NCBI RefSeq assembly: GCF_032931615.1
Contig: NZ_CP136759.1
Coordinates: forward strand, 434,001 to 498,000
Direction of reading: 5' to 3'
Length of the DNA: 64,000 bases
Origin: Palleronia sp. LCG004
GTDB lineage: Bacteria; Pseudomonadota; Alphaproteobacteria; Rhodobacterales; Rhodobacteraceae
Shown here in pieces: positions 8,158-16,711 of the stretch. Position numbers and translations under genes: made by a program. Position 1 is the first letter of the stretch. Each line of letters starts with the position of its first letter. Under the pieces are notes generated by a model, which worked only from the letters and a program-made list of their open reading frames with translations, searched no databases and was not told the origin of the DNA.

Positions 8158-9917
8158 GCCTGCACCAGCGGTCCGGGGTTCTGGAGATAGCTGCGCCTGA
8201 TCTCGGCCAGCGAGTGATAGGCCAGCGCCGCGACCGTGCCCGTGGGATTGTAGCCCGGGTTCTGCGGGAAGTTGCCGGCCCCCATCAGGAACAGGTTCGA
8301 CACGTCCCAGCTCTGGTTGAACTTGTTGGTCACGCTGTTGTCGGGACTGTCGCCCATGATGTGCCCGCCCGTGTTGTGCGTCGTCTGGTAGGGCTTGATG
8401 TCGTAGGGCACCTTGAGGGGGCTCACGTCGACGCGGTTGCCGCCCATGGCGCGCGCGATCTCCTCGACCCGGTCGGTCAGATAGGCCGACATGGCGATGT
8501 CGTTGCGCGAGAAGTCGAAGGTCAGGCGCATCAGCGGCCGACCATAGGCGTCGCGATAGGTCGGATCGAGGTCGAGATGATTGCCGCGCCGCGAATGCGA
8601 TGCGCCATGCGCGCCGATGCCGATCGTGTGGTTGTAATTCGCGCGCACCGCCTGTTTCCAGCCGAGCCCGAAGGTCGGCGTGTCCGACGGCACGGGGTGA
8701 TGCTCGATCGGGCGGCCGTTGGTCTGCCATTGCGCGATGTAGCCGCCGCCGATGAAGCCCAGACCCTCGTGGTCGAAATTGTCGCCGTTGAACTCGTCGA
8801 TGCACTGCCCCAGCGCACCGGCCCCCACGAAGGGGTTCACCGAGAAGTCGTCGTCGTAGAAGACGTTGGCGCCCGACATCGTCTGGTAGGCGTAGTTGCG
8901 CCCGACCTGGCCCTCGCCCGTCCGGGGGTCGTAGATCTCGCCGATCCCAGACTGCATCAGCAGGTTCACGTTGTGCGTGATGTAGGCGCAGAGGAAGACC
9001 ATGTCGGCGGGCTGGAAGAACTCGTCGCCCTCGGGGGTGACGTAGGTGACGCCCGTGGCCCGTCCGCCGCGCGTCTCGACCCGGAGGACCATCGCCCCGG
9101 TCTTGAGCGTGAAGTTCTCGCGCCGCATCAGCGCGGGCAGGATCGTCGTGGCGGCGGTGGCCTTGGAGTAGTTGCCGCAGGCGTATTTCTCGCAGAAGCC
9201 GCAATAGGAGCAGGGGGCCAGCGACACGCCGAGCGGGTTCGTGTAGGCCCGGCTCATATTGGCCGAGGGGCCCGGAAAGGGCTGGTAGCCCAGCTCGCGC
9301 GCCGCATCGGCAAAGCGCAGCGGGGCCGCGACCATGTCCATTGGCGGGTTCGGATAGGGCGAGGAGCGCGGCCCCTCGAACGGATTGCCGCCCTGCTGGA
9401 TCTCGCCGCCGAGATTGCCGGCCTGGCCCGCGATGCCGCAGAGTTTGTCGAACGTGTCGTAATGCGGCTCGAGTTCCTCGTAGGTGACGCCCCAGTCCTG
9501 GATCGTCAGTTCCTCGTCGATCGCATCCGCGCCGTAGCGTTCCTCGTTATGGCTGCGGGCCTGGAAATCCGTCGGAAGAAAGCGCCAGGTCTGGCCGTTC
9601 CAGTGCACGCCCGACCCGCCGACATTCGTGCCGGGCAGGAACGAGCCCAGCATCCGCATCGGCAGCGCCTCCTGGTTGGACTGGTTGCGGAAGGTCAGCG
9701 TCTCGCGGCTGAGATCCTCGAACAGCTCGTCGCGATAGCGATAGCGGACCTCGTCCTGCGCGTTGTTGACGGCGTAGTCGGTCGAGGTGTCGCGCCAGTG
9801 CCCGCGTTCGAGCGCGAGCACGTCGAGACCCTCCTGCGTCAGTTGCTCGGCGACGATGGCCCCGGTCCAGCCGAAGCCCACGATCACCACGTCGCGGCGG
9901 GGAAGGATCGTGGTCAT
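8154..9917 (-). CDS. GMC family FAD-dependent dehydrogenase, gluconate 2-dehydrogenase large-subunit type
   Basis: 587 residues from the ATG (MTTILPRRD) that overlaps the TGA of the upstream small-subunit gene. The N-terminal FAD-binding Rossmann motif is VIVGFGWTGAIVAEQL (about 10-25); the GMC signature region GTNVGGSGVHWNG is near 97; a Cys cluster CSYCGFCEKYACG near 230 is typical of the gluconate/sorbitol branch; the C-terminal catalytic His/Asn area includes HNTGGHIMGD. It oxidises a sugar, sugar acid or alcohol in the periplasm. It lacks its own signal and is probably carried out by the Tat-exported small subunit. The substrate could be gluconate, 2-ketogluconate, sorbitol or another polyol. 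Confidence 0.88.
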   Translation of the reverse strand: MTTILPRRDVVIVGFGWTGAIVAEQLTQEGLDVLALERGHWRDTSTDYAVNNAQDEVRYRYRDELFEDLSRETLTFRNQSNQEALPMRMLGSFLPGTNVGGSGVHWNGQTWRFLPTDFQARSHNEERYGADAIDEELTIQDWGVTYEELEPHYDTFDKLCGIAGQAGNLGGEIQQGGNPFEGPRSSPYPNPPMDMVAAPLRFADAARELGYQPFPGPSANMSRAYTNPLGVSLAPCSYCGFCEKYACGNYSKATAATTILPALMRRENFTLKTGAMVLRVETRGGRATGVTYVTPEGDEFFQPADMVFLCAYITHNVNLLMQSGIGEIYDPRTGEGQVGRNYAYQTMSGANVFYDDDFSVNPFVGAGALGQCIDEFNGDNFDHEGLGFIGGGYIAQWQTNGRPIEHHPVPSDTPTFGLGWKQAVRANYNHTIGIGAHGASHSRRGNHLDLDPTYRDAYGRPLMRLTFDFSRNDIAMSAYLTDRVEEIARAMGGNRVDVSPLKVPYDIKPYQTTHNTGGHIMGDSPDNSVTNKFNQSWDVSNLFLMGAGNFPQNPGYNPTGTVAALAYHSLAEIRRSYLQNPGPLVQA

Positions 9918-10615
9918 GGCACCATCCTCCCGCCGACGGAAACGGGGTCGAGGATCACCGCCTCGCCGCCATGGTCGATCCAGGGGCGGTAATCGTAGCG
10001 TGCGCCGGGGAAGTTGATCATGCGCCATGCCTCCATATTGCGGTTGCCGCCATAGACCGGGTCGCCGAAATAGCCTTCCTGCGTGTTCTGCCAGAGCGTG
10101 TCGAAGAAGGTCTTTCCGTCGGTATGGGAAAGTTCGCCCTCGCCCTTGGACAGGCGGGTGAGCAGGGTGTCCTTCTCGTCGTCGGGAAGCTCGATGAAAT
10201 CGGGCTGGCCGGCGGCGGCGAGCCCGTCGCGGATGTCGGCGATCGCCTGCCGATAGAGAAGGGCCGGGGCCTGCGCCTGGTAGCCCTGCGTCGGAAGGCC
10301 GTCGCGGAACGGCCCCTCCATGTAGTAGATGTCGCCGCGTCCGAAGGGACCGGCAAGCTGGTGGTCGATGAAGTCCACGACGCCGAGCTCGGAGGCCGAG
10401 GGATATTCGTCCGCGGGGATCAGCCGGTCGACCGCCGCGGTGACGAAGGCGCGCTCTTCCGATGTCAGGAATGTCTGTTCGGGATCGTAGACAGGCGGCG
10501 GCACCGCCTTGCCAGGCTCCCACGGAATGCCGCCGCGGTATTCCCGCGCGGCCGAAGCGGCCGTCAGCGCGAAGGTCGACACCCCCGCGAGAAAGGCCCG
10601 TCTCGTCAACTGCAT
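9914..10615 (-). CDS. Gluconate 2-dehydrogenase subunit 3 family protein (Tat-exported small subunit)
   Basis: 233 residues. The N-terminus carries a twin-arginine signal (LTRRAFLAG at 3-11, then a hydrophobic stretch ending SAA), as expected for the small gamma subunit of membrane-bound gluconate 2-dehydrogenases. The body shows the family's conserved blocks: LTSEERAFVTAAVDRLIPAD, the central YMEGPFRDGLPTQGYQ and a C-terminal EGYFGDPVYGGNRNMEAWRM. It leads the operon of small subunit, flavoprotein, cytochrome c, joined by two ATGA overlaps. Its role is to stabilise and export the folded FAD subunit. Confidence 0.88.
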   Translation of the reverse strand: MQLTRRAFLAGVSTFALTAASAAREYRGGIPWEPGKAVPPPVYDPEQTFLTSEERAFVTAAVDRLIPADEYPSASELGVVDFIDHQLAGPFGRGDIYYMEGPFRDGLPTQGYQAQAPALLYRQAIADIRDGLAAAGQPDFIELPDDEKDTLLTRLSKGEGELSHTDGKTFFDTLWQNTQEGYFGDPVYGGNRNMEAWRMINFPGARYDYRPWIDHGGEAVILDPVSVGGRMVP

Positions 10616-10722
10616 CTGCCACCCCCCTGGCTGGTCCTCACGAACTTGCTATCAGGTTGATGCGGAACCCCCCGGTTGGGTTCCGAATTTTCTTCGACGT
10701 CCTGCCGGCGGCGGCGCGGGTG

Positions 10723-11061
10723 TCACATCATTCGGTCATGCAGGTTCGACATGATCCAGAGCGTTCCGAATGCCATGATGGCAAGCAGCAGAATGGTGAA
10801 GAGCAGCATCAGCAGGTCTTCGCGCTTCTGCCGGCTGAGGTCGATATGCAGGAAGATGCGCAGATGGACGAGGATCTGCGCGAGCGCGAGCAGGATGATC
10901 ACCGGGATCACCCAGGCCCGCGGCAAAAGGCCTGTCATCACTGCCGTGAACGACAGGACCGTCAGCAGGATGGATAGGACGAGGCCCAGCGAATAGAAGC
11001 TGCGCTCCTCGCTTTCCTCCTCGGTGAGGCTGCGCGTGAAATGCTTGACCGTTTTCTTCAT
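10723..11061 (-). CDS. cyoD: Cytochrome o ubiquinol oxidase subunit IV
   Basis: 112 residues with three predicted membrane spans (about 27-47, 51-71, 84-106) and the short cytosolic N-terminus typical of CyoD, a small assembly and stability subunit of bo3 oxidase. It is last in the cyoABCD operon; its ATG overlaps the cyoC stop by 4 bases. About 107 bases separate it from the dehydrogenase operon downstream and include an inverted repeat (CGGAACCC / GGGTTCCG, near 10671-10693) that lacks a T tract on this strand, so read-through is possible. Confidence 0.88.
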   Translation of the reverse strand: MKKTVKHFTRSLTEEESEERSFYSLGLVLSILLTVLSFTAVMTGLLPRAWVIPVIILLALAQILVHLRIFLHIDLSRQKREDLLMLLFTILLLAIMAFGTLWIMSNLHDRMM

Positions 11062-11681
11062 GCGATCCCCGCGAGAAAGACCATGGAAAAGATTCCGACC
11101 CAGACGATGTCGAGGAAGTGCCAGTAGAGCCCGAGCCGCGTGACGCGCGACTTGACCGTGTCGGTCAGCCCGAAGATCAGGATCTGCGCCGTCATCGCGC
11201 CGACCCAGAGCAGGCCCGCCGCGACGTGAAGCCCGTGCAGGCCCACCAGCGCCCAGAGCGCGCTGAGATAGCCCGAGCGCTGCGGCACCGCGCCGATCTC
11301 GATCCAGTGCATGAAGTCGAGCCCCTCGACGATCAGGAAGCCCAGTGCCGATGTCGCCGCGAAGCTCAGATAGAAGAGGGTGCGCCAGCGCCCCTCATGG
11401 TACTTCATCGACAGGCTCGCCCAGCTGAACGCGAAGGAGGAGCCGAGCAGCAGGGCCGTCTGGATCGACACGCTCGTCAGGTTCGTGACGTCGTGCGGGC
11501 CGGGCCCCCCGGCGGTCGCGCCCGTCATCGTGCCGAAGATGGCGAAGACCAGCCCGAAGGTGACGAGGTCACTCATCAGGAAGACCCAGAACCCGAAGAC
11601 CTTGACCTCCGCCTCGTGCTCGCCCTCGCCGTAGCCGAGGTTCATGCCCGGGTGGACGTTGAGGGATTTGGCGTTGCTCAT
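11058..11681 (-). CDS. cyoC: Cytochrome o ubiquinol oxidase subunit III
   Basis: 207 residues with five hydrophobic spans and the haem-copper oxidase subunit III pattern (GFWVFLMSDLVTFGLVFA near the start, EGLDFMHW in the middle, GLHGLHV near 150 and WHFLDIVWVGIF near the end). It has no metal centre itself and supports the turnover stability of subunit I. It sits between cyoB and cyoD with 4-base overlaps on both sides. Confidence 0.92.
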   Translation of the reverse strand: MSNAKSLNVHPGMNLGYGEGEHEAEVKVFGFWVFLMSDLVTFGLVFAIFGTMTGATAGGPGPHDVTNLTSVSIQTALLLGSSFAFSWASLSMKYHEGRWRTLFYLSFAATSALGFLIVEGLDFMHWIEIGAVPQRSGYLSALWALVGLHGLHVAAGLLWVGAMTAQILIFGLTDTVKSRVTRLGLYWHFLDIVWVGIFSMVFLAGIA

Positions 11682-13756
11682 GTCGCCTCCGCCATGTCGG
11701 TGGCGGCATAGCCGCGGTTGCGCTCGTTACTCTCGTCGTCGCGGGTGACGGGCGTGGCGAGGTCGATGGCCTCGACCCAGGCCTGGTTCGACCGGTGCAC
11801 CTCGCGCGCGGGGATCACCACATGCGGGTGATCGCGCAGCGAATGGACGATCAGCCAGACGAGGACGGCCAGCGCCGACACGATGGCGAGCCACCAGATC
11901 CACCAGGTCATGGCAAAGCCAAAACCGGTCGTGGCGAGAAAGCACATGAAGCCCGCCATCGTGTTGGGCGGCAGGTGGATGTCACGGTACCGGTCCGGCA
12001 CGACATAGGGCCGGCCCTCGACCTTCTCGATGGCGAAGGCGTCGCGCGCGTTGACCTCGGGGATGACGGCAAAGTTCCAGTGCGGCGGCGGCGCGGGCGT
12101 CGCCCATTCCAGCGTGCGCCCGTCCCACGGATCGCCCAGCGGCACGGCCAGCCTGTCGCGGTTGCGCACCGAGACCCAGATCGTGCCGACCAGCCCCGCG
12201 AACGCCACCAACAGGGTGAACGCCCCGATGACCGACACGATCATGTAGGGCATGAAGGCCGGGTCCTCGAACGCGGAAGAGCGGCGCGGATACCCCATGA
12301 GCCCCACGACGTAGAGCGGCAGGAACGTCATCGAGAAGCCCGCGATCCACAGGATCGCCGTGACCTTGCCCCAGCTCTCCTCGAGCCGGAAGCCGTAGGC
12401 CTTGGGGAACCAGATGTGGATGCCCGCGAAGATCGCGAAGAGCAGCCCCGGCAGCAGCACGTTGTGGAAATGCGCCACGATGAACTGGGTGTTGTGCACC
12501 TGATAGTTGATCGCCGGATTGGCGAGGATGATCCCCGAGAAGCCGCCGATCGTGAAAAGGATGAAGAACCCCGCCATGTAGACCATGGGCGTGGTGAACC
12601 GGATCCGCCCCCGCCAGAGCGTCGCCATCCAGACATAGACCTTCACACCGGTCGGCACCGCGATGATCGCTGTCGCGATCCCGAAGGCCGCGTTGATCGT
12701 GGGCGACTGGCCCATGGTGAAGAAGTGGTGCAGCCAGACGCAGAAGCTGATGACCGCGATCGACATGGTGGCCCAGACGAGCGAGGTGTAGCCGTAGAGC
12801 CGCTTGGCCGCGAAGGTGGAGGTGAGCTCGGAATAGATGCCGTAGGCGGGCAGGATGAGGATGTAGACCTCGGGATGGCCGAACATCCAGAAGAGGTTGG
12901 CGTAGTTCATCATGTTGCCGCCGAGGTCGTTCGTGAAGAAGTGGAACCCCAGCAGGCGGTCGAGCCCCTGCATCAGCCCCGCGACGGTCAGCGGCGGTAT
13001 GGCGAAGGTCAGCAGGATCGACGTGCAGAGCGCGGTCCAGCAGAAGACCGGCAGGTGCATGTAGCTCATGCCGGGGGCGCGCAGCTTGTAGATCGTCACG
13101 GCGAAGTTCATCCCCGAGAACATCGAGCCGAGCCCCGAGATCACGATCGCCCAGACCCAGTAATCGGGCCCCGGACCGGGATCGAAGGCCGCGCCCGTGA
13201 AGGGCGGGTAGGCGGTCCAGCCGCCGGTCTCGAACGGCCCGAAGACGAGGCTCGCCATGACCAGCGCGGCGCCCGTCGCCGTCAGCCCGAGCGAGATCTG
13301 GTTCAGCATCGGAAAGGCCATGTCCCGCGCGCCGATCTGCAGCGGGATCAGGTAGTTCATGAAGCCGGTGATGAACGGCATCGCCACGAAGAAGATCATC
13401 ACCGTGCCGTGGGTCGAGAAGAGCTCGGCCCAGTGGTGGTCGCTGAGGAACCCGCCGTTGAGCGCGGTCACCTGATGAGTGCGCATCACGACGCCCTCGG
13501 CGATGCCGCGCGCGAACATCACGAAGCCCAGGATCATGTACATGATGCCGATCTTCTTGTGATCGACCGTGGTCAGCCACTCGCGCCAGAGCCAGCCCCA
13601 GCTGCGCGTGAGGGTGATCCAGCCCAGCACGAGGATCGCGCCGATCACGACCATCCACGATGCGGTCGATGCGACGGCGGTATCGACACTCGGGTTCTCG
13701 AAGAAATCGAGGAGCGTGAGGTCGGACCATGAGAGACGCCCGAAGAGGCTGTTCAT
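11678..13756 (-). CDS. cyoB: Cytochrome o ubiquinol oxidase subunit I
   Basis: 692 residues, about 15 spans. All metal ligands are visible: the low-spin haem His in STHGTVMIFF, the CuB ligands in FGHPEVYIL (His with the cross-linked Tyr) and WLHHFF, and the haem His pair in VAHFHNV. The length and the extra N- and C-terminal spans match the quinol-oxidising bo3 type, not a cytochrome c oxidase. It reduces oxygen to water with proton pumping using ubiquinol. It is coupled to cyoA and cyoC by 4-base overlaps. The very long open frame on the opposite strand here is a codon-bias shadow. Confidence 0.95.
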   Translation of the reverse strand: MNSLFGRLSWSDLTLLDFFENPSVDTAVASTASWMVVIGAILVLGWITLTRSWGWLWREWLTTVDHKKIGIMYMILGFVMFARGIAEGVVMRTHQVTALNGGFLSDHHWAELFSTHGTVMIFFVAMPFITGFMNYLIPLQIGARDMAFPMLNQISLGLTATGAALVMASLVFGPFETGGWTAYPPFTGAAFDPGPGPDYWVWAIVISGLGSMFSGMNFAVTIYKLRAPGMSYMHLPVFCWTALCTSILLTFAIPPLTVAGLMQGLDRLLGFHFFTNDLGGNMMNYANLFWMFGHPEVYILILPAYGIYSELTSTFAAKRLYGYTSLVWATMSIAVISFCVWLHHFFTMGQSPTINAAFGIATAIIAVPTGVKVYVWMATLWRGRIRFTTPMVYMAGFFILFTIGGFSGIILANPAINYQVHNTQFIVAHFHNVLLPGLLFAIFAGIHIWFPKAYGFRLEESWGKVTAILWIAGFSMTFLPLYVVGLMGYPRRSSAFEDPAFMPYMIVSVIGAFTLLVAFAGLVGTIWVSVRNRDRLAVPLGDPWDGRTLEWATPAPPPHWNFAVIPEVNARDAFAIEKVEGRPYVVPDRYRDIHLPPNTMAGFMCFLATTGFGFAMTWWIWWLAIVSALAVLVWLIVHSLRDHPHVVIPAREVHRSNQAWVEAIDLATPVTRDDESNERNRGYAATDMAEAT

Positions 13757-14862
13757 TCCGCGAGATCCTCGAGATTGGCGACGGAGTAGGGTTCCGGTGC
13801 GGTGCAGATGCCGCCATCGGGGACGGGCGCGTGGTGGCCATGCGCGGCCATCGCGGCCGGCAGGTCGGGCAGGCGGGCCGTTTCCGCGTCGTAGAAGGGG
13901 CTGCCCGGCTGGTTCTCGTGGGCTACGGCCTCGCCGCTCGTGTAGCGCGCGACGATCCGGGTGAAGAGCCGGTCGTCGGGCAGCGAGAAGATCAGCGGCC
14001 CTTCGCCGGGGCGGTCGAACTCGGCGCGCGCATCGTCGAGCGTGCCGCTTTTCGCGAGGCGCGCATAGGCCGCATCGTCGAGCGGCGGGGCGTTCCGCGC
14101 CTCGGCCAGCCAGAGCAGGTACTCGTCCCCGGGGACCGAGATCACCTGTGCGCGCTGCCGCGCGAAGCCGGGGCCGTTATATTGCGTGTTGCCCGAGATC
14201 GACCGCCCGACGCGATCCGCGATGAAGTTCAGCTCGGTCACCATGCCGGGCATCGCGTAGATCTGTCCGGCAAGCCCGGGTGCCATGTAGCTCTGCATCA
14301 CCGTGTCGGTGGTCAGACGCATGGATACGGGGCGATCGACCGGGATGACCATGCCCCCGACCGTCGCGATCCCCTCTTCGGGGTAGAGATGCAGCCATTT
14401 CCAGTCGAGGCCGACGGTCTCGACCGCGACCGGAGGGCCGCTCAGGTCGAAATCGAAGGACCGGGCCATCTCGATGTCGATCTTGCGATAGGGGTCGATC
14501 CGGAACGTCGCCTGGGTAAGCCAGATGCCGAGCGCGATGATGATGACGACCGGCACGCCCCACATCACGGCCTCGAGCCTGTTGTCGTGGCCCCATCCGG
14601 GCGCATAGCCCGCATTGCGGTTCGACCGGCGATAGCGCCACATGATCCAAGGCACGCCCACGAAGACGGGCGCGATGGCCACGAAGATCATGATCGCGGC
14701 CCAGATGAGCTCGACCCGCTGGAATTCCGCGATGGGTCCGAGCGGGTCGAGGAACGATGCCGTGTCGGCGATCGCCGTGCCGCCGACGATCGCGCCGAGG
14801 GCCGAGAGCGACGCGACGCGGACGCGCCGGGGCAGGGGGCGGGGTGTCATGTGAGGGCGCAT
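13753..14862 (-). CDS. cyoA: Cytochrome o ubiquinol oxidase subunit II
   Basis: 369 residues (365 if the second ATG at 14850 is used). Two N-terminal spans follow a signal-like segment, then the cupredoxin domain. The Cys/His/Met set of a CuA centre is absent and replaced by segments such as MAPGLAGQIYAMPGM, as in quinol oxidases. The segment before the first mature residues contains no Cys, so the lipid-modified Cys known from E. coli CyoA appears to be missing. The C-terminus is extended and has an HGHH run. It is the first gene of cyoABCD; the 113-base gap upstream holds the likely leader or promoter. Confidence 0.92.
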   Translation of the reverse strand: MRPHMTPRPLPRRVRVASLSALGAIVGGTAIADTASFLDPLGPIAEFQRVELIWAAIMIFVAIAPVFVGVPWIMWRYRRSNRNAGYAPGWGHDNRLEAVMWGVPVVIIIALGIWLTQATFRIDPYRKIDIEMARSFDFDLSGPPVAVETVGLDWKWLHLYPEEGIATVGGMVIPVDRPVSMRLTTDTVMQSYMAPGLAGQIYAMPGMVTELNFIADRVGRSISGNTQYNGPGFARQRAQVISVPGDEYLLWLAEARNAPPLDDAAYARLAKSGTLDDARAEFDRPGEGPLIFSLPDDRLFTRIVARYTSGEAVAHENQPGSPFYDAETARLPDLPAAMAAHGHHAPVPDGGICTAPEPYSVANLEDLAE

Positions 14863-14975
14863 TCTTCGATGTGGGTGTCACCCCCCCAAACGACCGGAGG
14901 CCGCGCAGAAGTGCAACCCCCGAAACACTGCGTTTCCGCGCGCCCTATCGTCGCCCCGCGCGCGGGGCGCAGACC

Positions 14976-16541
14976 TCAGCGGCGGTCGGCGGTTCCGGCG
15001 AAGCCCGGCTTCTCGGGTGCGAGGGGGGCGTCTCCCGGCTCCTTCGAAACCTGGAAATCCTCGTGGTACGAGCGTTCGACATTGACGTTCCAGACGTCGT
15101 GATCCTCGCCCAGGATGTTGCGCGCGGCCAGCATCGCCGACAGCATCGAATGGTCCTGGTTGTTGTAGCGGTGCTGGCCGTTGCGGCCCACGGTCTGGAA
15201 ATTCTCGAGCTGCTTCAGCCACTCCGTGATCGTGTCGAGCGCCGCGCGATACTGACCGTCATAGACCGGATAGGCCTTGCGCTGGCGGATGACCTTGTAG
15301 TCGATGACGCTTTGCGCGGGGGCGAGGCCGAGCTTCTCGAGCTCGTGCGCCGCGAGATCGCGCAGCGCGTCGTCCTCCATCGACCAGAGCCCGTCGCCTT
15401 CGTGGCAGAAATACTCCATCCCGATCGAGGCCGTCTCGGGATCGGCCAGCATCTCTTTGGACCAGGCCCGGAAATTCTGGATGCGCCCGACCTTCACGTC
15501 CGAGCTGTGGACGTAGATCCAGTTGTCGGGAAAGGGGTCCGCGTGATCGAGGCAGAGCGTCACGATCAGGAAGTCGCGGTATCTGAGCCGGGCGGCGGCC
15601 TCGCGCACCTCGGCGGGCGGCGGCGGATCGAAGGCCGCGATCAGGTCGTCGACGGCCATGGAATTGACGAAATCCGACCCGTCGATCCGCCGCGTCTCGC
15701 CCGGGCCGCCCTCCTCGGTCCAGGGGCGCACGTCCACACCCGTCACCCGCATGCCGTCGCGGTGGATCGCCGTGACCTCGGTCTGCATGTCGACGCGGCC
15801 GCCGCGCTCGGTCACGATCTCGCTCACCCGCTCCCACATCATGCCGGGCCCCAGGCGGGGATAGCGGAACTTCTCGATCAGCGAGGCGGTGTCGTTGGCC
15901 CCGGTCACGGCGTTGATGACCGCCTTCGGCAGCGAGAGGTTCTTGATCCTCTGCGCGGCCCAGTCGGCCTGGATCTGGTCGGGCGGAATGCCCCAGACCT
16001 TCTCGGTGTAGGTGCGGAAGAAATGCATGTAGAGCCGCCCGCCAAAGCGGTTGATGACCCATTCCTCGAAGGTCTCCTCGCGGCGGTGGGGGCGCATCTT
16101 CCACTTCACGTAGGACATTGCGATCCGCGACGCCTCGTAGGGGCCGAGATTGCCGAGCGCATTGAAGATCTTGAGCGGATAGTCGAAATACCGCCCCTTG
16201 TAGTAGATCCGGCTGGTGCGCGGCACGGTGATGAAATCGTCGCCCAGCACCTCGGTCCACATGTCCTCGACCTCGGACACCTTGGTGAAGAACCGGTGCC
16301 CTCCGATATCGAAGCGATAGCCGTTATGCGATTCGGTGCGCGAGATGCCGCCCACGATCCGCCCCGCCTCGAAGACATGGACCGGCCGCTCCGCCCCGCG
16401 TTTCTGCAGCTCGTAGGCCGCCGTCAGGCCGGCCGGACCGCCGCCGATCACGACGATCGGCGCATCCGGGGAAAGGGTCGATTGGGATGAGTTCGGCACT
16501 GGCAAGGACTTTCGGTCGGACATCGGTTTGGAGGCGGACAC
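14976..16541 (-). CDS. NAD(P)/FAD-dependent oxidoreductase, UDP-galactopyranose mutase-like
   Basis: 521 residues from a GTG; an in-frame ATG 18 bases later (MSDRKS) is equally possible. A Rossmann FAD motif VVIGGGPAGLTAAYEL starts near residue 30, followed by a GGI-S-R and an IGGHRFF segment seen in the COG1232 group (amine oxidase, protoporphyrinogen oxidase and UDP-galactopyranose mutase relatives). Proteins of this exact type usually occur near glycosyltransferases, and here the divergent neighbours are a membrane protein, UDP-xylose synthase and GT2 enzymes. A role in sugar nucleotide or lipid-sugar modification is an inference. It has no signal peptide and should be cytosolic. Confidence 0.75.
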   Translation of the reverse strand: MSASKPMSDRKSLPVPNSSQSTLSPDAPIVVIGGGPAGLTAAYELQKRGAERPVHVFEAGRIVGGISRTESHNGYRFDIGGHRFFTKVSEVEDMWTEVLGDDFITVPRTSRIYYKGRYFDYPLKIFNALGNLGPYEASRIAMSYVKWKMRPHRREETFEEWVINRFGGRLYMHFFRTYTEKVWGIPPDQIQADWAAQRIKNLSLPKAVINAVTGANDTASLIEKFRYPRLGPGMMWERVSEIVTERGGRVDMQTEVTAIHRDGMRVTGVDVRPWTEEGGPGETRRIDGSDFVNSMAVDDLIAAFDPPPPAEVREAAARLRYRDFLIVTLCLDHADPFPDNWIYVHSSDVKVGRIQNFRAWSKEMLADPETASIGMEYFCHEGDGLWSMEDDALRDLAAHELEKLGLAPAQSVIDYKVIRQRKAYPVYDGQYRAALDTITEWLKQLENFQTVGRNGQHRYNNQDHSMLSAMLAARNILGEDHDVWNVNVERSYHEDFQVSKEPGDAPLAPEKPGFAGTADRR

Positions 16542-16711
16542 ATGTCCCGGACGTCTTGTCCTTCCGGCACCGCGGCATGCAGAGGTCTGGCCCCGTCATT
16601 CTCGCGGATCCGGGACCGGGATCGGCCCTCGCAGGTGGTTCGCAGTTCGGTTAGCGTGCAGACTTCCCTATAGGGGCAGAACGCCCGCAATGGAAGGAGT
16701 GCGCGCGCGCG

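Noticed and set aside
10671..10693. Hairpin after cyoD as a terminator
   Set aside because: The stem is good, but on the transcribed minus strand no T tract follows, so I left it as a note and not as a feature.
11795..13732. 645-codon open frame on the plus strand
   Set aside because: It lies fully opposite cyoB, whose ligands and length are complete. The translation is Arg/Asp/His-rich with no motif, a codon-bias shadow of a high-GC gene.
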